DNA of 64,000 nt from Pedobacter caeni (GTDB taxonomy: Bacteria > Bacteroidota > Bacteroidia > Sphingobacteriales > Sphingobacteriaceae). The stretch lies in assembly GCF_900129215.1 (NCBI RefSeq), contig NZ_FQUQ01000007.1, forward strand, positions 304,699 through 368,698, given 5' to 3'. The position numbers and the translations under genes are program-made. Under the pieces are notes generated by a model. The model did not search any database. It saw nothing but the letters and a program-made list of their open reading frames with translations, and had not been told where the DNA came from. Positions 35,483 to 44,159 of this stretch are shown one piece after another (position 1 is the first letter of the stretch; each line of letters opens with the position of its first letter).

Positions 35483-36510
35483 TGTATAAAAAGAAAATTA
35501 TGAAGAATATAAAGTTGTTTTTTCAATTGATTTGTTTTTCTCTGATGCTTACCGGCTGTAGCAAAACACCTGTAAAGGCAGCAACCCCTGAGATAAAAAA
35601 AGAAGAACCTCAAAAAGAGGATCCCAATCGCTTTAAAGTAATTGGGTACCTGTTTGCAGGTGGTGATTTGCTTGCAGCGTCTGCCAAAATTGATTTGAGT
35701 AAAATTACCCACTTAAACATCGCTTTTATTAATCCGGATGCTTCCGGTGTTTTTGCTCCTGTAGCCGGATTGGCAGAACTGGTAAAGAAAGCACACCAGC
35801 ATCAGGTAAAGGTAATCGCTGCCATTGCCGGTGGTAATCCTCCCCAATACCTGAAGGAAATGTTAAAATCAGACAGAAGGAAAATATTAATTGATGGATT
35901 AATGCAGTTGACCAGGACCTATAACCTGGATGGAATAGATGTAGATCTGGAGGGGGATTTTGTAAACGAAAATTATGAAGCCTTTGTGGTCGACTTATCT
36001 GCGGCGCTTAAAAAAGAAAGTAAACTGATGACTGCTGCGGTGGCCACATGGAACTCTGCTGCCTATTCTGACAAAGCGATTGTGCTATTCGACCTGATCA
36101 ATATCATGTCTTATGATCAGACCGGCCCATGGAGGAAAGATAAACCAGGACCACATTCTACTTACGAGGCGGCAGAAATCGATTTTAACCACTGGAACGT
36201 ATCAAGAGCCATTCCTGCAGAACGACTCATTCTGGGCCTCCCTTTTTATGCTTATGGTTTCGGTACAGATATTCCGGAAAGCCTCACTTATGGAGAAATC
36301 GTACTCCGATACCCGGGTGCGGAAAAGCTGGATATCTGGGAATTGCCGGGTAAAGGAACATTTTACTACAATGGCTGGCCTACGATAAAGAAAAAGCTTT
36401 CCTATGCTTTACAAAAAAAAGCCGGAGGAGTCATGATCTGGCAACTTTTAGGAGATGCGCAGGGTGACCTTTCTCTGCTGAACTCCATTCACAGAGCGCT
36501 AAATAATTAA
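35482..36510 (+). CDS. GH18 glycoside hydrolase lipoprotein (chitinase or endo-beta-N-acetylglucosaminidase)
   Basis: 342 residues with lipobox Cys26 (LMLTGCSK) and an acidic/Lys linker (about 35-50), then a single GH18 TIM barrel. The DxxDxDxE signature is intact as DGIDVDLE at 150-157, with Glu157 as the catalytic acid, and downstream barrel motifs INIMSYDQTGPW and GGVMIWQL are present. GH18 enzymes cleave beta-1,4 bonds next to GlcNAc (chitin or the N-glycan core) using substrate-assisted catalysis. There is no extra binding domain. Probably displayed on the cell surface together with SusC/SusD. An alternative start is ATG 35500. Confidence 0.92.
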   Translation: MYKKKIMKNIKLFFQLICFSLMLTGCSKTPVKAATPEIKKEEPQKEDPNRFKVIGYLFAGGDLLAASAKIDLSKITHLNIAFINPDASGVFAPVAGLAELVKKAHQHQVKVIAAIAGGNPPQYLKEMLKSDRRKILIDGLMQLTRTYNLDGIDVDLEGDFVNENYEAFVVDLSAALKKESKLMTAAVATWNSAAYSDKAIVLFDLINIMSYDQTGPWRKDKPGPHSTYEAAEIDFNHWNVSRAIPAERLILGLPFYAYGFGTDIPESLTYGEIVLRYPGAEKLDIWELPGKGTFYYNGWPTIKKKLSYALQKKAGGVMIWQLLGDAQGDLSLLNSIHRALNN

Positions 36511-36558
36511 TCAGGATTTAAACACAAATGATGAATTCATCATTAAAGACATAACCAT

Positions 36559-37902
36559 ATGGGAAATATAAAATACTTAGTGCTTTCCCTCTTTTTGCTG
36601 GCCTGCTTAGCAGGGTGTAAAAAAGGAAAAGAAGCCGATTACGATGATAATTTTCATCCCAGAATTATAGACAACAACGGGGTGTTTACCAGTCCGAACA
36701 GGATCATTTTTCAAGGACAATCAGCGATATATTCAGGGCTGGCTTTCTCTCCTAAACCAATCGAGAAAACAAAGATCTCCTGGAAAGTGGATAATAAAGA
36801 AGTATCCACTGATACCGCTTTTACTTTTGTTCCTCAGGCTGGAGGAGAGTATGAAATTAAAGTTGAAGCGACCTATAATGGGCAGACCTCTACCCGCATC
36901 TCAAAAGTGCTGGTGAGCCCCTCCAGTTATACCCCCAAAACTTTTACGAATGTGGCAGTAGCCTACCTGACAGAAAATGGGACTGCTGCCAGCGTAGATT
37001 ATGCATCGGTAACACATGTCGTTTATACCGGAGCAAGGGTAACACCTACAGGAGCAGTTGATTTTTCTAAAGGGAATCAGGCTCAGAACCTCGATGAACA
37101 AGTAGCCAGAGCCCATATCAATAAAGTACCATTGTTATTAGGGATTACAGGAACACTGTCGGGAGTAGATGGCTGGTCACTTTACAATAGCGTTGATTTT
37201 GGTTCGGTCATTAGTGATCCGGCAAAAAGAGCTACGTTGGCAACAACTGTTTCCCAATATGTGATTGACCATAAAATAGATGGAATAGATATCCTCATGA
37301 CGGATCTTGGAAATGACGATGGGGCAGTAACGACAAAAAACATGCAGGCAATAGGTCCATTCTTAAGCTTGCTTCGCGCAGCTTTGCCTACACAACTGCT
37401 AACCGTTTCCGTGACAACGAACTATTTGCATTGGGATTATCCGGTAGCAGATTTCTCTAAAGCAGACTGGCTCAATGTCCATGCTTATGAAGATGGAGTT
37501 CATGTCGGTCCTGATGCGCCAAGAGGACAGCCATCCGGTTTTGATTTTATGGTGGCAGGTGCCGATATCTGGAAGAATAAAGTCCCTAAATCTAAAATAG
37601 TAATTGGAATTCCTGCATTTGGATTACGCTTCAATGAGATCAACGCAGCCGGGAATAACCTGGGATGGGGCTCCTACGATTATATGCCTTTTAAAGATAT
37701 TATGGCCGCAGATCCAAATGCCTTTAACAAAGAGATGGCGGAGATCAAATTTGGTGTATATTACAATGGCATTCCATTAGTGGATAAAAAAACTGCTTAC
37801 ATCAAAGCGAACGGCTTTAAAGGTGCTTACCTCTATGCCGGCGACTATGATGTAAAGGGGGCAAACTCTTTAATGGCTGCCATTTATAAAACACTAAATT
37901 AA
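36559..37902 (+). CDS. catalytically dead GH18-fold lipoprotein, probable surface glycan-binding protein
   Basis: 447 residues. Lipobox Cys20 (CLAGCKKG), an N-terminal Ig/PKD-like domain (about 40-122, ISWKVDNKEVSTDTAFTF), then a GH18-like barrel (about 128-447). The signature reads DGIDILMT at 241-248: the two outer aspartates remain, but the third Asp is Leu246 and the catalytic Glu is Thr248, so hydrolysis is not expected. Other barrel motifs (WLNVHAYEDG, IVIGIPAFGLRF, GAYLYAGDYD) are kept, suggesting the groove still binds glycan. It lies 48 bp after the active GH18 gene. Alternative: binding to a host glycoprotein. Confidence 0.85.
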   Translation: MGNIKYLVLSLFLLACLAGCKKGKEADYDDNFHPRIIDNNGVFTSPNRIIFQGQSAIYSGLAFSPKPIEKTKISWKVDNKEVSTDTAFTFVPQAGGEYEIKVEATYNGQTSTRISKVLVSPSSYTPKTFTNVAVAYLTENGTAASVDYASVTHVVYTGARVTPTGAVDFSKGNQAQNLDEQVARAHINKVPLLLGITGTLSGVDGWSLYNSVDFGSVISDPAKRATLATTVSQYVIDHKIDGIDILMTDLGNDDGAVTTKNMQAIGPFLSLLRAALPTQLLTVSVTTNYLHWDYPVADFSKADWLNVHAYEDGVHVGPDAPRGQPSGFDFMVAGADIWKNKVPKSKIVIGIPAFGLRFNEINAAGNNLGWGSYDYMPFKDIMAADPNAFNKEMAEIKFGVYYNGIPLVDKKTAYIKANGFKGAYLYAGDYDVKGANSLMAAIYKTLN

Positions 37903-37904
37903 GG

Positions 37905-39116
37905 ATGAGCACTATCCCATTAAACACTACCCCGTTAAAAGATTCAACACCGCGGCTGGTTGCCATTGATGCGTTAAGAGCAGTAGTGATGGTGCTCATG
38001 ATTTTTGTGAACGACCTTTGGACCCTGACAGGGGTGCCATCCTGGCTGGAACATGCACCGGGAGATGCAAACTATATGGGACTTGCCGATGTGGTGTTCC
38101 CTGCGTTTCTATTCATCGTAGGGCTGTCTGTACCTTATGCCATCCAAAGCAGAAGGAAAAAGGGAGATACAGATCTGCAACTCTTTTTTCATATTTCCTC
38201 CAGGACAATTGCCCTTCTGGTGATGGGTTTCTTTCATGTGAACATGGAAAGTTACAGTGAAACGGCAAGCCTGAGCAAGCCGGTATGGCAGATTCTGGTG
38301 ACCATAGGTTTTTTCCTGATCTGGTTGGATTATACCTCCTATAAACCTGCTTTAAGTAAAGCTTTGAAAGCAATAGGCGTACTTTTACTGGTAGGAATGG
38401 CCATTTTGTTCGAGAGCGATGAAGCTAACGGAATCCTGGCAATGAAGGTGCAGTGGTGGGGAATCTTAGGGCTCATCGGATGGGCGTATTTTATTTCCAG
38501 CTGTGTTTTTCTGTTTTCCTCCGGGAAGCTGACTTTACAGATCGGAGCCTTTGTGTTTTTCCTGTTGTTTAGTGTGGCCAATAACCTGGGATGGCTGGAC
38601 TTTCTTAATGGCATACGCCCGTATATCTGGATCGCCGGTGATGGATCGATGCCCGCATTACCACTCGCAGGAATCATTACCGCATTACTTTACCGACAGT
38701 ATGGAAGCAAAAACTCCAGGTTCTGGATCAGTATCCTTGTCTTCAGCGCAGTGTTATTGCTTTTTGGTTTACTGAGCAGTCCGGTTTGGGGAATCTCAAA
38801 AATCCGGGCCACACCATCCTGGACGAGCATCTGTGCCGGAATCACGGCCCTTACTTTTGCGCTGATGGTGTACCTGACGGAGATCCTGAATCAACGGAAA
38901 TGGTATCTGCCCATAAAGGCTGCGGGAACAAGTACACTGACGTGTTACCTTTTACCTTATATTCACTATGCATTACTGACTTTACTGAGTATTCCTCAAT
39001 TGCCGGCCTTCTTCAGGACAGGAGAGGTCGGGCTGCTGAAGTCTTTGATTTATGCCCTGATTATCGTGATGATTACCGGGCTATTGGAAAAAAGAAAGAT
39101 CAGGTTAAAAATTTAA
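37905..39116 (+). CDS. HGSNAT/DUF5009-like membrane acetyltransferase
   Basis: 403 residues with about ten transmembrane helices. The N terminus has RLVAIDALRAVVMVLMIFVN followed by ADVVFPAFLFIVGLSVPYA, hallmark of the family related to heparan-alpha-glucosaminide N-acetyltransferase. Such proteins are thought to acetylate amino sugars across the inner membrane using cytosolic acetyl-CoA. It starts 2 bp after the pseudo-GH18 gene, and its presence fits a GlcNAc-type glycan. Its stop abuts the stop of the convergent sigma gene. Confidence 0.85.
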   Translation: MSTIPLNTTPLKDSTPRLVAIDALRAVVMVLMIFVNDLWTLTGVPSWLEHAPGDANYMGLADVVFPAFLFIVGLSVPYAIQSRRKKGDTDLQLFFHISSRTIALLVMGFFHVNMESYSETASLSKPVWQILVTIGFFLIWLDYTSYKPALSKALKAIGVLLLVGMAILFESDEANGILAMKVQWWGILGLIGWAYFISSCVFLFSSGKLTLQIGAFVFFLLFSVANNLGWLDFLNGIRPYIWIAGDGSMPALPLAGIITALLYRQYGSKNSRFWISILVFSAVLLLFGLLSSPVWGISKIRATPSWTSICAGITALTFALMVYLTEILNQRKWYLPIKAAGTSTLTCYLLPYIHYALLTLLSIPQLPAFFRTGEVGLLKSLIYALIIVMITGLLEKRKIRLKI

Positions 39117-39698
39117 TTAAAAGAAAGGCCAGATAAAAAGAAGATTTTCACGCAAAGCGCTGATGGCATTATGGAGGGTATTGTATACCGTTCTTTCCGT
39201 CAGCAGCGTTTTGTGTGCAATGTCTTTAAAAGACAGGCATTCAAAATAACGCATCAGAATAATCTCCTTCTGCCTTGGGCTTAACTTTTCGAGGGCATAT
39301 TTAAGCCTCTTTTTAAGGTATTCATCTTCCTGACTGGCAATTAAGATGGATTCATAAGATTTTACGGTAAGTATCTCTTCGCTCAGCTCTTCCAATGGCA
39401 ATTTATGATCCGGATCATTGTTAAATGATTTTTGATGCGTCTTATAGATGATCCGCTTATAAATGGTAAAAACATACTGCTGAATATTGCCAACATCGGT
39501 CAGTTTCTCCCGGATCGTCCAGAGTTCTATAAACAGGTTCTGGATGCTCTCTTTAATCAGTTCAGGGTCCCGGTATAAGGAGAGTCCAAAACGGTATAAA
39601 TCATCATAAAAAAGGTTGAAACAGGTGTACAGGCCTTGTTTTTCCCCCTCCACTAATAGCTTCCAGTTCTTTATGATACTGCGGCGATGATCATCCAT
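39117..39698 (-). CDS. ECF sigma factor (FecI-like) at end of glycan locus
   Basis: 193 residues. Region 2 is seen as NLFYDDLYRFGLSLYRDPEL and IKESIQNLFIELWTIREKL, region 4 as LSPRQKEIILMRYFECLSFK and helix-turn-helix DIAHKTLLTERTVYNTLHN. It faces and directly abuts the acetyltransferase gene. It is probably the partner of the FecR protein encoded at 29271, because no other sigma gene accompanies that FecR and no other anti-sigma gene accompanies this sigma; the pairing is inference. Confidence 0.93.
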   Translation of the reverse strand: MDDHRRSIIKNWKLLVEGEKQGLYTCFNLFYDDLYRFGLSLYRDPELIKESIQNLFIELWTIREKLTDVGNIQQYVFTIYKRIIYKTHQKSFNNDPDHKLPLEELSEEILTVKSYESILIASQEDEYLKKRLKYALEKLSPRQKEIILMRYFECLSFKDIAHKTLLTERTVYNTLHNAISALRENLLFIWPFF

Positions 39699-39763
39699 AC
39701 ATGAGTAATGCTTTATCTGGAAAGGGCGGTTTGAATTAGACGAAAATAAGAAAAAAAATAAGA

Positions 39764-39771
39764 TATATTTG
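39764..39771 (+). promoter_or_regulatory. -7 element for TPK-like gene
   Basis: TATATTTG matches TAnnTTTG exactly and ends 4 bases before the ATG at 39776, so transcription would start at or within a few bases of the start codon (leaderless mRNA). I see no clear -33 element. Confidence 0.45.
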
Positions 39772-39775
39772 CCTT

Positions 39776-40339
39776 ATGTCATCACATCATATCATTAGAG
39801 AAAAACAGGAGCCAGCGTTATATATTCATCATTTAGGTGCTTTTAATGAAGAATATCTGGGACAACTACTGGAGTGGAGCCCGACTTTAATTGTCAACGC
39901 AGCGCTTTATGAAAAATTGATCAGCCTTGGTCTGAAAGTCGATGTTGTGGTCAATGCCACAGGACAGGATTTTTTTCAGGAGAATACCAAAGTAATTCAG
40001 GCCTCAACAAATGAACTGGATGCAGTTCTTGATTACCTGATCGCGGAGAAATACCCTGCAGTCAATGTCATTGATGAAAAAAGCAACCTGAGAGAACTGG
40101 GAAGTTATATTTCCGAAATTAATATTGTGGTATTCACAGAAACGGAAAAAGCATATGCCATTAAGTCCGGGTTTAGCATTTGGAAACCTAAAGGCAGCAT
40201 CTTTCACATCGAGGTGGTCTCTTATTTTGAAACAAGTAACCTGAAGCAAGATGAAAATGGTGATTTTAGTGTAATTAATGATGGCTTTGTAACGTTTAAT
40301 TTTACAACACCTTATTTGTTTATCAGCGAAAAGCTATGA
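39776..40339 (+). CDS. degenerate thiamine pyrophosphokinase-like protein
   Basis: 187 residues. The start MSSHHIIREKQEPAL and LGQLLEWSPTLIV resemble the thiamine pyrophosphokinase family of Sphingobacteria, and the order of strands fits. However, the catalytic Asp-rich motifs expected there (GDFD-like and DKTDLE-like) read ATGQDF and ASTNELDAV, so residues for Mg-ATP and thiamine transfer seem altered. It may be an inactive or repurposed relative. Translationally coupled to the GNAT gene by a 4-bp overlap. My recognition is from memory of family sequences. Confidence 0.55.
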   Translation: MSSHHIIREKQEPALYIHHLGAFNEEYLGQLLEWSPTLIVNAALYEKLISLGLKVDVVVNATGQDFFQENTKVIQASTNELDAVLDYLIAEKYPAVNVIDEKSNLRELGSYISEINIVVFTETEKAYAIKSGFSIWKPKGSIFHIEVVSYFETSNLKQDENGDFSVINDGFVTFNFTTPYLFISEKL

Positions 40340-40830
40340 TCCTGCTTAGAAAAGGAAAAGAAAAAGACCTCCCTGTGATTCAGGAAATTGCCAGAATTAC
40401 CTGGGGCCCTGCTTATGGTGCAATTATCGGCCAGGAGCAGATCGATTATATGTTGGAAAAGATGTATAATAAAGGGGTTTTACTGGACCAGCTTCTGGAA
40501 GGTTATGTATTCCTGATCGCAGAAATCAGTGCTAAAGATGTAGGTTTCGCATCTTACTCTGTTACAGATCCTATCAATAAAATCTATAAGTTGCATAAAC
40601 TTTATGTGCTGCCCGAATGCCATGGAAAGGGAGTAGGAAAATTCCTGATCAACGAGGTTCTTGATAAAATCAAGGCTGCGGGTGGATTAAGGCTGGAATT
40701 AAACGTTAACCGGGAAAATAAGGCTAAAGATTTTTATGAAAGCGCGGGCTTTACCATAAAAGAAACCGTTAACCTTGATATCGGCAACGGTTTCTTTATG
40801 AATGATTATGTGATGCAAAAGATCATCTGA
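40336..40830 (+). CDS. GNAT-family N-acetyltransferase
   Basis: 164 residues with the GNAT fold: IQEIARITWGPAYG at the N terminus, acetyl-CoA loop LPECHGKGVGKFLINEVL (Q/RxxGxG/A equivalent) and C-terminal ENKAKDFYESAGF. Substrate (small molecule or protein amine) is not readable. Overlaps the TPK-like gene by 4 bp (ATGA) and ends 3 bp from the convergent tricorn gene. Confidence 0.92.
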   Translation: MILLRKGKEKDLPVIQEIARITWGPAYGAIIGQEQIDYMLEKMYNKGVLLDQLLEGYVFLIAEISAKDVGFASYSVTDPINKIYKLHKLYVLPECHGKGVGKFLINEVLDKIKAAGGLRLELNVNRENKAKDFYESAGFTIKETVNLDIGNGFFMNDYVMQKII

Positions 40831-40833
40831 GGA

Positions 40834-43800
40834 TTAATGCCCTCTGATCGGATCTTTAGGTCTTGCAACATTTGGATATTTATAAGTCTTCATTTCTTCC
40901 TGAAGCTGTTGAACAGTGCGCTCTAGCTGAGGATCTCTTCCTTCCAACAGGTCTTTTGGTGTTTGTTCTACAAAGATGTCAGGAGCAACACCTTCATTTT
41001 CAATGATCCATTTTCCATTGGTATCATAAACTCCAAAGTTTGGAGAAGTAATACTTCCTCCGTCGATCAGACTTGGATAGCCACTGATCCCCACCAGGAT
41101 GCCCATTGTAGTGCGGCCCACAAGTTTACCGAGTCCTTTATTTTTGAACATATAAGGCATCATGTCACCTCCTGAACCCGCATTCTCATTGATCAGCATG
41201 GCTTTCGGACCAAAAATTCCGTTTCCGGGCGTCGTAAAGCTCTTTCCATCTCTGATGGCCCAATAGCTGATCAGTTCGCGGCTCAACAGGTCGATTACAT
41301 AATCTGCAACCCAACCGCCACCGTTGTTCCTTTCGTCCATCAGAAGGGCCTTTTTATCCATCTGAGAGAAGTAATAACGGTTGAAAGAGGTGTAACCTTC
41401 AGATCCGGTATTTGGCATGTATACATACGCAATTTGTCCGTTACTCAGCTTATCTACCCTTTTGCGGTTGTTCTCTACCCAATCCGTTTTTCGCAATTCC
41501 ATTTCCTGTGCGACATTAATCGGCACTACGACCACTTCTCTTGCACCATCAAGGCTTGGTTTGCTGTTGATCTTGATCGCCACCTGTTTACCTGCTTTGA
41601 AATCAAAAAGACTATAGATAGATGTCTTTGCGGTTAAAGGGATACCTTCAATAGCAACAATGTAATCTCCTTCTTTGATGTTCAATCCAGGTTCTGCCAG
41701 CGGGGCTTTAAAACCAGGGTTCCAGTCAAGGCGGGTAAAGATTTTACCAATCTTATAATAGCCATTCTCTACTTCATAATCTGCACCTAACATCCCCACA
41801 CCCACGGCAGTCGCAGCAGGTTCATCTCCAGGATAGATATAGTTGTGTCCAACCACCATCTCTCCCATCATTTCATTAAACAGATAGGAAAGGTCAGAAC
41901 GATGGTTTACATAAGGCAGGAATTTTTCATACTTTACTTTCATTGCCGGCCAGTCTGTGCCATGCATGTTTTCTACATAGAACAGGTCTTTTTCCATTTT
42001 CCAGACCTCGTCAAACATTTGTTTCCACTCGGCTGCAGGATCGATCAATACTTTAATACCATCCAGCTTTACCTTGCCGGTCTCTGATGTTGCCGGTTTT
42101 TTAGCAGCATCCACAATGTAATAGTTTCCTCTTGAACTGTACATCATAGATTTTCCATCGGCGCTGACGCTTAAACTATTGATTCCGTTGACTAAGCTGG
42201 TGGTCTCCATTTTTTTCAGGTCGAGAGTACCAAGTTCACCGTTTCTGAAATAAAGTACCTGTCCTTCCACACTTCCATCCAGGCCTTGAATACCACCGGC
42301 CGGGATTGGCAATGAAATGATCCGGTTATTCAAGTCAGCAAGGTCGATCTCAATAGATTTCTTTTCGGCTGCGGCAGGGGCCTCCTTACTTTTATCTTCT
42401 TTTCCTTTTTTGTCTTTTTTAGGTTCTTCTTTCTTCTTCTCCTCATCGGGCTTTACCGTTTCTTCATCACTTTCCGTTTTATATAAGGAAGGTGTCTTTT
42501 TAGAAAGAATTAAAGCATAGGCGTTGTAATTTACCGGGCGTTGATAGGCTGACATATGCAGGCCGCTATTGGTAAGCCCTACATCTGTACTTGCGGTAAA
42601 GAACAGGTATTTACCATCACGGCTAAAACTTGGTGAGTTTACGTCACTCATTCCGTCCGTAATCTGGGTATGACTGGCCTTCTCTACATTGTAAAGAAAT
42701 GCTGCACTTACTGAATTCGGTAGCGTAGCTACATAAGAAATCCACTTGGAATCCGGAGACCAGGCAGGTTGTAATGCACTAAAACTTCTGCTAGGGCTTG
42801 AACCCAATTTATCGGCTTTCACCAACACTGGTTTCCGGTCATTAATGTCGATGTAAAAAAGATTCAGGTGGGTATCACCGTAGGCAATTTTCTTGCTGTC
42901 CGGCGACCAGATCGGCTGATAATAAAAAGGCGTATTTCCTAAAGAAATATAGATCGGAGCTTCTTTCGTTACCTGATTCAGCAGGACCAATTGATAACTG
43001 CCATTTTTATCAGAAAGATAAGAGATGTATTTTCCATCCGGAGACCAGGCAGGGAATTTCTCGAAACTGCCCGGCGAGTTGGAAAGATTTCTTGCATCCC
43101 CCTTTTCTTTGGGTACAGAAAAGATTTCTCCGCGACTCTCAAACAATGCTCTTACTCCTTTTGGGGAGATTTCCGTGCTACCAATAGAGTTGGCCATATC
43201 AATATAGCGCGGGCGCTTATAAGGTACATCTGCCTGGATATTGATAGAAATGGATTTCACTTTATTGTTGGCGGTTTCCAATAGATGGGCTTTCCCGGCC
43301 TGTTCAAAAGCCAGTGCTCCCTGACCAGCAGTTAACGTTCTGATGTCATAATCCTTAAAGTCGGTCAGTTTCTCTGTTTTTTTGCTGGAAACATCATAGC
43401 TGAACAGGTTCATGGTCAGGTCTCTGTCTGAAAGGAAATAAACTTTATTTCCGAGCCATTGTGGCTTCACATTGTTAGAGCCGGGACCAGGAATGATTTC
43501 TGTGTGGTTTGTTTTGGTATCGAAGATCCAGACTTGTGGCATCCCTCCACCACGGTAACGCTTAAAAGCAACACGGGCACGCTCAGTAGGATCTGTATTT
43601 TTAATATATGCCCAATAGCGTCCATCTGCTGAAGGACTTCCCTGAACAGCTTCAGGCATTGGCAAGGGTTGTTCGGCAGTGCCATCCACATTTACCTTAT
43701 GGAGTCTGGGACTTAGCGCAAAACGAAAATCACGACTGGAGGTAAAGTATACCTGATTATTTCCAATCCATCCCCTCAGGATGTCCTCACTAGGGTGAAA

Positions 43801-44142
43801 GGTAACCCTTTTTGGAGCTCCTCCTTCGATTGGGACCACATATATATCTGTATTTCCATCATAATTTCCGGTAAATGCAATCTGCTTCCCATCGGGAGAG
43901 AACAGCGGGTTCTGTTCTACTGCAGGATTTACGGTCAGTCTTCTTGGATTGCTCCCGTCTTTGCCGGAGATCCAGATGTCGCCGCCATATACAAAAGCAA
44001 GGTGGTTTGCACTTACTGCAGGGCTGCGGATTAAAAGTGTTTCTTGTTGTGCGCTGGCTGAAAAACCAACACCCACGGTCATGCAGACCGATAAGGCGGC
44101 AGCTGCAAGGAAGGTTAGTTTGTTAGGTTTAGTAAAAGTCAT
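40834..44142 (-). CDS. tricorn-type protease (PD40 propellers, PDZ, S41 core)
   Basis: 1102 residues with a signal peptide (to about SASAQQ). Two beta-propeller regions follow with PD40 repeats (FSPDGKQIAF, WSPDGKYISYLS, WSPDSKKIAYG, FSRDGKYLFF), a Lys/Glu-rich linker at about 560-600 (EEKKKEEPKKDKKGKEDKSK), then C1-PDZ-C2 protease. Active-site parts are GHNY, NAGSGGDMMP (nucleophile Ser) and NEGVAPDIFV (Glu). Archaeal tricorn degrades oligopeptides from the proteasome; the exported bacterial form likely acts on peptides in the periplasm. Last gene of a peptidase run (M61, M28, tricorn). Confidence 0.95.
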   Translation of the reverse strand: MTFTKPNKLTFLAAAALSVCMTVGVGFSASAQQETLLIRSPAVSANHLAFVYGGDIWISGKDGSNPRRLTVNPAVEQNPLFSPDGKQIAFTGNYDGNTDIYVVPIEGGAPKRVTFHPSEDILRGWIGNNQVYFTSSRDFRFALSPRLHKVNVDGTAEQPLPMPEAVQGSPSADGRYWAYIKNTDPTERARVAFKRYRGGGMPQVWIFDTKTNHTEIIPGPGSNNVKPQWLGNKVYFLSDRDLTMNLFSYDVSSKKTEKLTDFKDYDIRTLTAGQGALAFEQAGKAHLLETANNKVKSISINIQADVPYKRPRYIDMANSIGSTEISPKGVRALFESRGEIFSVPKEKGDARNLSNSPGSFEKFPAWSPDGKYISYLSDKNGSYQLVLLNQVTKEAPIYISLGNTPFYYQPIWSPDSKKIAYGDTHLNLFYIDINDRKPVLVKADKLGSSPSRSFSALQPAWSPDSKWISYVATLPNSVSAAFLYNVEKASHTQITDGMSDVNSPSFSRDGKYLFFTASTDVGLTNSGLHMSAYQRPVNYNAYALILSKKTPSLYKTESDEETVKPDEEKKKEEPKKDKKGKEDKSKEAPAAAEKKSIEIDLADLNNRIISLPIPAGGIQGLDGSVEGQVLYFRNGELGTLDLKKMETTSLVNGINSLSVSADGKSMMYSSRGNYYIVDAAKKPATSETGKVKLDGIKVLIDPAAEWKQMFDEVWKMEKDLFYVENMHGTDWPAMKVKYEKFLPYVNHRSDLSYLFNEMMGEMVVGHNYIYPGDEPAATAVGVGMLGADYEVENGYYKIGKIFTRLDWNPGFKAPLAEPGLNIKEGDYIVAIEGIPLTAKTSIYSLFDFKAGKQVAIKINSKPSLDGAREVVVVPINVAQEMELRKTDWVENNRKRVDKLSNGQIAYVYMPNTGSEGYTSFNRYYFSQMDKKALLMDERNNGGGWVADYVIDLLSRELISYWAIRDGKSFTTPGNGIFGPKAMLINENAGSGGDMMPYMFKNKGLGKLVGRTTMGILVGISGYPSLIDGGSITSPNFGVYDTNGKWIIENEGVAPDIFVEQTPKDLLEGRDPQLERTVQQLQEEMKTYKYPNVARPKDPIRGH

Positions 44143-44159
44143 AAAGGGGGAAATTATAA

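Noticed and set aside
38018..38373. Plus- and minus-strand frames of 80-86 codons inside the acetyltransferase gene
   Set aside because: Cys/Arg-rich out-of-frame products of a membrane-protein gene.
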